A stretch of 10,114 bases of DNA. It comes from an uncultured Methanomassiliicoccales archaeon. Its GTDB lineage: Archaea; Thermoplasmatota; Thermoplasmata; SG8-5. The stretch covers positions 1 through 10,114 of the forward strand of contig CALKWP010000068.1 in the NCBI GenBank assembly GCA_938004075.1, written 5' to 3'. Under the pieces are notes generated by a model. It saw only the letters and a program-made list of their open reading frames with translations, ran no database searches and had not been told where the DNA came from. Of this stretch, positions 5,061-10,114 are shown piece by piece. The stretch's first letter is position 1; every line of letters begins with the position of its first letter. A program made the position numbers and the translations under genes.

Positions 5061-6200
5061 CTATTGGATTTCATTCTCCAGGCTCATCTCCACGCCGCAG
5101 GAGGGGCATATCATGCCATTCGTCAGAATGCATCCGGAATGGGACATGGCCCCGCACTCGCATCTGGCAGTAGGTATCGTGGGGGAAAGCAGCTCCCCGC
5201 ATGAAGCGCATTTGCCTCTCTTCTTTTTCTCACTTTTCACCGGTTCGCCTTTCGATTCCAGCACTCCGAAGTACCTGAACATGAACCACCAGAACAGCGC
5301 CACCCAGGCCATGAATATGAATTCTCCTATGTTGTTGTGGACCCAGACCATTGTTTCGGCCCCTTTGTAATAACCCACAATCACTATAATTGTCATTCTG
5401 ATGATATTGGCAATCCATGCAAGCAGGATCCCAAGGCCCAGGAGGTTTGCTACCTTCCTATCGAACTTCCTGTACTCCACCGCAACAAAAGCGATGAAGG
5501 CAGAGACGAATATGGCTACAGAGTAGAGACCGGAACAGGACAGTGAAATCCTGAGTATTATCGGGAGCCCATCCTGAGCCATTATCTCCATGTGATTGTA
5601 GACAGGATATCCCCAGCCCATGTAAGGCGCTTCGACCGAGATGCCGAGCAGCCGCGAAAGCGATGCCGTGGGCATGGCAAGCAAGTAGTAAGTTATCGGA
5701 CTGTTGGTATCCTCTCCCGTGCTTGTGAATTGAAGCATGGTGGTAGGAATAACCAGGAAGACAAACAGAAGTATGCTGAACAGAAGCGCAAAATCTCTCT
5801 CGACTGTGTATTTTTTCGGAACGAGATTGTATGTGATGAGCGTGCCTGCCAGTACCATCGCGACATAGTCATTGCTTCCCAGATAGAACGAATCGGAGAG
5901 CAGAATGTTGTAGGCTATAACAGTGACCAGTATGCCGATGCCGAAGACAGGGAGAAATTCCCTGAAAATCCCTTTGAACGTTATCAGGTGGATTATCCTT
6001 CCGGCCAGGTTGTCAGGTTTTTTTGCTTCCGGAGCCCTTCGCTCGATGCCTCGTGTCGCCCATAGAAGGAAACCGATGCCCAGCAACATCAGGGCGATGC
6101 CAAAGAATCGGCTCAAGTGACTGAGAAGTATGAGAAGGTTTAACCCGCCGAAAAGCAGGACCAGACCGATGAAAAATGATGCGCGCTTGTTTTGCTCCAT
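5061..6200 (-). CDS. Archaeosortase/exosortase-family membrane protease with C-terminal C4HC3 zinc domain
   Basis: The 379-residue protein has about eight predicted membrane segments (roughly 8-27, 30-48, 83-100, 112-126, 138-156, 222-242, 252-277 and 290-311). It carries the archaeosortase/exosortase catalytic triad: Cys222 in SLSCSGLYS, Arg268 in ANIIRMT and His288 in WVHNNIGEF. These enzymes cleave C-terminal sorting signals (such as PGF-CTERM) of exported proteins, probably transferring them to a lipid. After a basic linker (KSEKKKRGK, 322-330) comes an unusual cytosol-type zinc module with ligands C331, C334, C347, C349, H354, C357, C365 and C368. This is the C4HC3 order of PHD/RING-like treble clefs. 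ATG 6200 is preceded by GAGG and lies 9 bases after the epimerase stop, so the two are one operon. Which archaeosortase subfamily it belongs to is uncertain. The zinc module may recruit or regulate a partner. Confidence 0.9.
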   Translation of the reverse strand: MEQNKRASFFIGLVLLFGGLNLLILLSHLSRFFGIALMLLGIGFLLWATRGIERRAPEAKKPDNLAGRIIHLITFKGIFREFLPVFGIGILVTVIAYNILLSDSFYLGSNDYVAMVLAGTLITYNLVPKKYTVERDFALLFSILLFVFLVIPTTMLQFTSTGEDTNSPITYYLLAMPTASLSRLLGISVEAPYMGWGYPVYNHMEIMAQDGLPIILRISLSCSGLYSVAIFVSAFIAFVAVEYRKFDRKVANLLGLGILLAWIANIIRMTIIVIVGYYKGAETMVWVHNNIGEFIFMAWVALFWWFMFRYFGVLESKGEPVKSEKKKRGKCASCGELLSPTIPTARCECGAMSHSGCILTNGMICPSCGVEMSLENEIQ

Positions 6201-6209
6201 GTTTCTTCC

Positions 6210-7100
6210 TCAAAGCAGCTCAGACAGCCCATTCTTCAGCTTCACGCCGGGTCTGTAGCCAAGGGTCTTCTTTGCTCTTGAAATGTCAGCCACACTGTCT
6301 TTTATGTCTCCCTTTCTGGGAGGCGCGAGCTCAGTCTCAAGCCCTTTCCCGGATATCTCTATGATTGTATCCGCAAGTTCCCTGATGCTTATACCCTTCC
6401 CGGTGCCGCAGTTGAACGCAGTTCCCGCCGACTCCGGCTTATCCAGGCACAGACCAATCATCTTTATGACATCGCTGGCATGGACAAAGTCCCTTGTCTG
6501 GGAGCCATCCCCGTGGATGACCGGTGGCTTGCCTTCCTTCACCCGGTCGATGAACCTCGTGATCACGCCTGAATAAGGGGAATTCGGGTCCTGCCTCTGG
6601 CTGTAGATGTTGAATGGGCGGATGCTTGTCACATTGAGGCCATACGTTTCCCCGAAAGCGAATGCGTAATTCTCTCCTGCCAGCTTGCTCACGCCATAGG
6701 GTGACAGCGGCCTTGTGGGATGGTCCTCTCCCACCGGTATTTTCTGGGGGGTTCCATATATCGCTGCAGAAGATATGTAAATGAAATGGCCTGCCATAGA
6801 TTTTGTGGCGGCCTCCAGCATGTTCACCGTGCCGAGAATGTTCTCCCTGGCGTCGAACACGGGGTCTGTGATTGAGCGGTCAACGCTGACCTGGGCGGCC
6901 GTGTGGATGACAGCGTCCTTCCCGCGGCAACTGTCCATCGCGAGCCGATAATCGTTGATGTCACCCTGAACGAATTGGCATTTCTTGTGCTTGACAGCAG
7001 GATTGCGCAGGTCCAGGCCAGTGACTTCGTGGTCCCGGGATAGATATTCAATAAGATAAGAACCAAGCTGGCCCGATGCTCCCGTCACAAGGATTTTCAT
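6210..7100 (-). CDS. NAD-dependent epimerase/dehydratase (UDP-glucose 4-epimerase-like)
   Basis: A 296-residue extended short-chain dehydrogenase. The N-terminal Rossmann fold begins MKILVTGASGQLGSYL, with the NAD-binding TGASGQLG at 6-13 and Asp30 (GLD) indicating a preference for NAD. Ser110/Ser111 with Y135-G-V-S-K139 form the catalytic triad. RPFNIYSQRQDP (161-172) and GDGSQTRDFVHASD (197-210) are typical of sugar-nucleotide 4-epimerases and 4,6-dehydratases. Length is slightly short (310-340 is usual) but all motifs are present. It probably interconverts UDP-sugars for glycosylation of surface proteins or lipids; the exact substrate cannot be read from sequence. It is the first gene of an operon with the archaeosortase, a pairing that fits a surface-protein maturation role. 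No Shine-Dalgarno site precedes ATG 7100, and the TATA box sits about 25 bases away, so the transcript is probably leaderless. Confidence 0.9.
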   Translation of the reverse strand: MKILVTGASGQLGSYLIEYLSRDHEVTGLDLRNPAVKHKKCQFVQGDINDYRLAMDSCRGKDAVIHTAAQVSVDRSITDPVFDARENILGTVNMLEAATKSMAGHFIYISSAAIYGTPQKIPVGEDHPTRPLSPYGVSKLAGENYAFAFGETYGLNVTSIRPFNIYSQRQDPNSPYSGVITRFIDRVKEGKPPVIHGDGSQTRDFVHASDVIKMIGLCLDKPESAGTAFNCGTGKGISIRELADTIIEISGKGLETELAPPRKGDIKDSVADISRAKKTLGYRPGVKLKNGLSELL

Positions 7101-7104
7101 GTAT

Positions 7105-7119
7105 CTACATCTATTGTAG
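7105..7119 (-). promoter_or_regulatory. 15-base dyad between TATA box and start of the epimerase operon
   Basis: CTACA (7105-7109) and TGTAG (7115-7119) form a perfect 5-base inverted repeat with a 5-base spacer. They lie between the TATA box and the predicted leaderless start at 7100, where a bound repressor would block initiation. This is a short element, so chance is possible. Confidence 0.35.
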
Positions 7120-7120
7120 T

Positions 7121-7130
7121 ATTATTTAAC
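7121..7130 (-). promoter_or_regulatory. TATA box of the epimerase-archaeosortase operon
   Basis: The minus strand reads GTTAAATAAT, centred about 25 bases before the ATG at 7100. This spacing places the transcription start at or next to the start codon, in keeping with the absence of a ribosome site. Confidence 0.6.
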
Positions 7131-7170
7131 ATTTGTGCAATTATTATTTATCTAAATGAGGTACGCTAAC

Positions 7171-7179
7171 ATTTAAAAT
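7171..7179 (+). promoter_or_regulatory. Candidate TATA box for prs
   Basis: ATTTAAAAT is centred near 7175, so initiation would fall near 7200, about 9 bases before ATG 7209. GGTG at 7200-7203 (and GGTGA at 7194-7198 if transcription starts earlier) could serve as the ribosome site. The prs and epimerase promoters are divergent within 108 bases. Confidence 0.55.
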
Positions 7180-7208
7180 CCCAACATCATTTCGGTGACG
7201 GTGCAAGA

Positions 7209-8072
7209 ATGATTGTCGCAGGTGGTTCGGCGTCTAGATTGCTCTCGGAAGAGCTGGCAAGGGAACTCAAGTGCAAGATGGCTGATCTGGAGGTAAAGCG
7301 ATTTCCCGATCAGGAATGCTATGTGAAGGTCAAGGAAAGTCTAGCCAACCAGGATGTCGTCATTGTTCAGACCACCTACCCGGACCCGAACATAATCGAG
7401 CTTTTCCTTCTCCAGGATTCAATCAAGAACTCGGGGGCAAAGAGCATAACCACGATTGTGCCCTATTTCGGATATGCCAGGCAGGACAAGAGCTTCGCCG
7501 AGGGAGAAGCGGTGAGCGCAAGATTGATGGCCAGGCACATCAGCCTGGGATGTGACAGGGTTTTCACAATTGACATACATAACATTTCCGTACTCGACGC
7601 TTTCACAGTGCCGGTCGAGAACCTGACTGCGATGCCCGCTATCGGCAGGTTCTTGGCGGAGAACTCAGTGGATGTGATTGTCTCCCCGGACGAGGGCTCC
7701 AAGGCAAGGGCCAGCATGGCAGCGGAGAGCGCAGGGCTGCCCTGGGATTTTCTTCAGAAGAAAAGGATTGATGGAAACACGGTCGAGATAAAGCCGAAGA
7801 ACCTGGACGTTACTGGCAAGAATGTCGCAATCGTGGATGACATTATCGCAACCGGCGGGACCGTCATAAAGGCAGCGGAGCAGCTGAAATCACAGGGCGC
7901 AAGGAAAGTCTTCGCGGCTTGCACGCATGGTCTCTTCACAGGCGGCTCGATCCCGAAGCTAGAGGCAGCGTGCGATGCGGTGCTCTCCACGGACACTCTC
8001 GAGCGCCCGACATCCAAAATATCTGCTGCAGGGGCCATATCCCACGCTCTGAAAACATATCTGGCCGAATGA
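7209..8072 (+). CDS. prs: Ribose-phosphate pyrophosphokinase (PRPP synthetase)
   Basis: The cytoplasmic enzyme transfers pyrophosphate from ATP to ribose 5-phosphate, giving PRPP for purine, pyrimidine, histidine and other pathways. The 287-residue length is typical of short archaeal Prs (such as Thermoplasma). Motifs in order: RFPDQE at 31-36 (RFPDGE in most relatives), VPYFGYARQD at 84-93 with the ATP-contacting ARQD, TIDIHN at 120-125 with the metal-binding histidine, DEGSKARA at 161-168, KKRIDG at 184-189 (flexible loop, catalytic Lys/Arg) and the PRPP-binding loop VDDIIATGGT at 209-218. ATG 7209 is the only good start: it opens directly on MIVAGGSASRLL, the conserved first strand, after GGTG. 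It is divergent from the epimerase operon and apparently monocistronic; no clear hairpin terminator follows. Confidence 0.96.
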   Translation: MIVAGGSASRLLSEELARELKCKMADLEVKRFPDQECYVKVKESLANQDVVIVQTTYPDPNIIELFLLQDSIKNSGAKSITTIVPYFGYARQDKSFAEGEAVSARLMARHISLGCDRVFTIDIHNISVLDAFTVPVENLTAMPAIGRFLAENSVDVIVSPDEGSKARASMAAESAGLPWDFLQKKRIDGNTVEIKPKNLDVTGKNVAIVDDIIATGGTVIKAAEQLKSQGARKVFAACTHGLFTGGSIPKLEAACDAVLSTDTLERPTSKISAAGAISHALKTYLAE

Positions 8073-8250
8073 TATTGATTGTTCGAACCTTGTACCAAAC
8101 CTTATTTAAATACTTCCGTATATAGGGTACATAACAAGAGAAAAAACAGGCGAAACCTTTGATCCTAAAGGCTCAATTTTCCTGAAGGCTCCGAGGGTTT
8201 TGTGCTGTTTTTTATTAAGAGGAAAGAGAAATTTGAGAGGAGGAAATAGA
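8073..8250 (+). promoter_or_regulatory. Promoter region and long leader of the surface-protein gene
   Basis: TATTTAAATA (8103-8112) is a strong TATA box and predicts a start near 8131. GTATATAG (8119-8126) is a second candidate, with a start near 8147. The first choice gives a leader of about 120 bases, far longer than any other leader in this window. It ends with a strong ribosome site, GAGGAGG (8237-8243), seven bases before ATG 8251. The leader holds the structured element listed separately. Confidence 0.6.
8141..8213 (+). ncRNA. Structured 5' leader element, candidate cis-regulatory RNA
   Basis: A perfect 9-base terminal stem pairs AAAAAACAG (8141-8149) with CTGTTTTTT (8205-8213). Inside it, CCTTT (8156-8160) can pair with AAAGG (8167-8171), and alternatively AAACCTT (8153-8159) with AGGGTTT (8194-8200, one G-U). 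These two foldings exclude each other, as in riboswitches. Two near-identical 11-base copies, CCTAAAGGCTC (8164-8174) and CCTGAAGGCTC (8181-8191), lie in the centre. The 3' arm ends in six T, so it might also act as a terminator or pausing site. I could not assign it to a known RNA family. Confidence 0.4.
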
Positions 8251-10114
8251 ATGAAAACCCAAATAATGAAAGGAGCTAGCATTTTGATAGCAGCGCTATT
8301 TTTCAGCATGCTGATGGCACCTGTGTTTGCGGCACCCCAATTGCCTTTCGACAGGCTCGGGGACACCACATACAACACAACGGTAATCTGCAGCTGGATT
8401 GATGGCGTTGAATACGGAAGGGCAACAACCAGCGCCACCGGCTATCTGGACATAAGCACCGCAGGCGACGACACCTCACAGAACACAGAGAAGATAGGTG
8501 GAAACGCAGGCGACGTCATCCAGTACTCGGTCACCGCGCTGACTGGAGCAACCGCAAGGTTCTTCGCCCCCGCTGAGAACGACAACTTCGTCACCGGCTC
8601 AAGCTTCACCGGCGACCTGACAGCTGACGCTGCGGACACAATCTTGTTGAAGATAGATGTTGTGGCATCCCAGTCCACCGTGACCGGATTGCCCGATTAC
8701 ATCATAATCTACAACCCGCACACCGCAGCAGTCGATGTGACCGGTTACTCCCTGGCAGTCGGAACAGCCGCAGCCCAGGCAATCGTTGCAGGCGACATAC
8801 CGACCGGATTGACAGTGAACAACGTCAACCCGATACCGGCAGCCGGCTCGCTGGTCATCAACATGGCCAAGTGGGGCGGATTGAGCAACACCGGAAACTC
8901 GATAAAGTTGATTAGCACAACAAACACCCGCATCGTTGACAGGGTAGAGTACGGCACAATCGCACTCGAGCCAGAGAACACGATGATGACCAACGCTGCA
9001 AACCCGGCATCCGCTCAGGAAATCTACAGGAACGCCCACGCTGACACAAACGCCTGCGCAGCAGACTTTTCGTCAAGGGCCCAGAGCGTCGTTAGGGACC
9101 TTACCGCACCGACCATCACAACCACCGTCCCGGCCAGCGGCGCGACAGGCGTCCTTCTGACCGCAACGGTCGTAGTGACCTTCTCCGAGGCAATGAACAC
9201 AGCGTCCGTCACCTACACCTGCGTACCGGCAGTGACCGTCTGGTCAGTTGTCTGGAGCGGCGGCAACACGATCGCGACATACAGCCACACGAACCCCTAC
9301 GTCGGCAACACAGCATACACTTTCACAATAACCGCTGGAAGTGACGTAGCTGGTAACGCATTGGTTGCGGGCGCAGCCCCCAACCCGTGGACATTCACGA
9401 CCGTCGCAGCGACCGCAACAGTGACAGCCCTTGCGCCAGTCACCCCGTCGAACGACAACACCCCGGATATCACATACACTTACACGAACAGCCCGACAAG
9501 CGTCGAGCTGTACCGCGCAACAGTCGCAACCGGCCCGTACACATTGATCGGCACCGATGCATCAGTTGACGGAGCATACACAGTCCCAGCAGCAATCGCA
9601 GACGGAACCTACTACTTCGCAGCCCGCGGAATCTCCGGAGAAGCAGTCCCGACAGCGAGCGAGTTCGGCCCGTACGTGATTGACACGGCCAGGCCCACAG
9701 TGGTCTCAGTTGTCCCGACAAACGGCGCAACCGGCGTGCTTGTCGGCACCAGCGTCGTGATAACCTTCAGCGAGGCAATCGTGACAGGCACATTCGCCTA
9801 CACGTTCACCCCGAACCCCGGCGGCCTGTCGGTCGTCTGGAGCGGCGGCAACACCGTAGCGACGATATCCCACACAGCCTTCGCATACAACACATTGTAC
9901 ACCGTTCAGATAACGACCGCAACAGACCTTGCGCTCAACACCCTGAACCCGACCCCGTACTCGTGGACCTTCACGACTGAGGCCGCAGCGACCTCGACTG
10001 CAACAATAACTGCACTTGCCCCGGTGACCCCGTCCAATGACAACACCCCGACATTCACCTACACCGTGACGAACGCCCCGACCAGCGCCGAGATATACTA
10101 CGCGACAGTCGCGA
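8251..10114 (+). CDS. Secreted surface protein with lamin-tail and tandem Ig-like domains (3' end outside window)
   Basis: The frame is open for 621 codons to the window edge. Residues 1-27 are a signal peptide (basic start, hydrophobic core, cleavage after VFA). Residues 36-98 form a beta-rich segment with DGVEYGRATT and GGNAGDVIQYSV, a pattern seen in archaeal exported proteins. Residues 148-240 match a lamin-tail domain (YIIIYNPH, a GSLVI strand, SNTGNSIKLIS, DRVEYG). A Big_5/SbsA-type Ig-like domain follows at 285-384 (APTITTTVPASGATGV, VTFSEAM, WTFTT), then an Ig/FN3-like domain at about 389-480 (ALAPVTPSNDNTP). Both are repeated from 480 with an exact period of 195 codons. The protein is rich in Thr, Ala and Val, poor in Cys and Lys, and likely heavily glycosylated. 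Its role is probably an S-layer-like, adhesive or stalk protein. A C-terminal sorting signal for the nearby archaeosortase would lie outside the window. Confidence 0.9.
   Translation, partial: MKTQIMKGASILIAALFFSMLMAPVFAAPQLPFDRLGDTTYNTTVICSWIDGVEYGRATTSATGYLDISTAGDDTSQNTEKIGGNAGDVIQYSVTALTGATARFFAPAENDNFVTGSSFTGDLTADAADTILLKIDVVASQSTVTGLPDYIIIYNPHTAAVDVTGYSLAVGTAAAQAIVAGDIPTGLTVNNVNPIPAAGSLVINMAKWGGLSNTGNSIKLISTTNTRIVDRVEYGTIALEPENTMMTNAANPASAQEIYRNAHADTNACAADFSSRAQSVVRDLTAPTITTTVPASGATGVLLTATVVVTFSEAMNTASVTYTCVPAVTVWSVVWSGGNTIATYSHTNPYVGNTAYTFTITAGSDVAGNALVAGAAPNPWTFTTVAATATVTALAPVTPSNDNTPDITYTYTNSPTSVELYRATVATGPYTLIGTDASVDGAYTVPAAIADGTYYFAARGISGEAVPTASEFGPYVIDTARPTVVSVVPTNGATGVLVGTSVVITFSEAIVTGTFAYTFTPNPGGLSVVWSGGNTVATISHTAFAYNTLYTVQITTATDLALNTLNPTPYSWTFTTEAAATSTATITALAPVTPSNDNTPTFTYTVTNAPTSAEIYYATVA
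9103..10114 (+). repeat. 585-base tandem coding repeat (one full copy plus partial second)
   Basis: Within the surface-protein gene the pair Big_5 domain plus Ig/FN3-like domain recurs with an offset of exactly 585 bases. The TAPT/TARPT motif starts at 9103 and 9685 (the second copy carries one extra residue there), and A-L-A-P-V-T-P-S-N-D-N-T-P starts at 9427 and 10012. Protein identity is high at motif cores (WSGGNT, WTFTT) but lower in loops, so the copies are diverged, not recent duplicates. More copies probably follow beyond the edge. Confidence 0.85.

Noticed and set aside
8073..8100. GTTCGAACC after prs resembles a tRNA T-arm sequence
   Set aside because: No acceptor stem, anticodon arm or D-arm could be placed around it on either strand.
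8141..8213. Similarity of ACAGGCGAAACC in the leader to the 5' part of cyclic-di-GMP-I (GEMM) riboswitches
   Set aside because: The conserved second half (GACGCAAAGCC) and tetraloop-receptor are missing, so I do not assign this family.
8599..9039. Several minus-strand frames (8442-9730) antisense to the surface-protein gene
   Set aside because: They arise from the biased codon use of the Thr/Ala-rich surface gene; products are low-complexity Val/Cys/Arg-rich strings, while the plus-strand frame has a signal peptide and recognisable domains.

Overview
The window looks like chromosomal DNA of a euryarchaeon, most likely of the Thermoplasmatota (Thermoplasmata) or a close relative. The evidence is its gene families: a cyclic 2,3-diphosphoglycerate synthetase-type GTPase, an archaeosortase, a compact 287-residue archaeal PRPP synthetase, tandem ribbon-helix-helix regulators, a Rab-like GTPase and an FtsZ/tubulin-type GTPase. 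Promoters are also archaeal: AT-rich TATA boxes sit about 25 bases before the predicted transcription starts, and many starts have a GGAGG or GGTG Shine-Dalgarno site. The lineage call is inference from content; there is no rRNA marker here.

Layout. From the left edge to about 7.1 kb every gene reads leftward. In transcription order, from 7100 down, these are: an NAD-dependent sugar-nucleotide epimerase and an archaeosortase with a C-terminal zinc domain (9-base gap, one operon); a Ras/Rab-like GTPase with a roughly 100-residue helical extension; a three-gene operon of a tandem ribbon-helix-helix (RHH) regulator, an 81-residue Cys4 protein and a 42-residue zinc-ribbon microprotein; a second, single tandem-RHH regulator; an FtsZ-like GTPase without a usable C-terminal domain, closed by a hairpin/poly-T terminator; the cpgS homologue; and the first 21 codons of another gene. 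From 7.2 kb genes read rightward: prs, then a long structured leader and a secreted multi-domain surface protein that runs off the right edge.

How they may work together. Epimerase, archaeosortase and surface protein suggest a cell-surface module: sugar activation, membrane-embedded processing of C-terminal sorting signals, and a repeat-bearing envelope protein. Whether that protein is an archaeosortase substrate cannot be judged, because its C-terminus lies outside the window. The FtsZ-like protein and the Rab-like GTPase, both leftward and 1.7 kb apart, could belong to a membrane-remodelling or cytoskeletal function. Between them are two paralogous tandem-RHH regulators, each with a different symmetric or repeated motif at its own promoter, which suggests autoregulation. 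Housekeeping genes (prs) and compatible-solute or phosphoglycerate metabolism (cpgS homologue) flank these.

The strongest candidates for something undescribed are the RHH/Cys4/zinc-ribbon operon with its promoter repeats, the archaeosortase fused to a C4HC3 zinc domain, the FtsZ-like protein without a T7 loop, and the structured 5' leader of the surface-protein gene.
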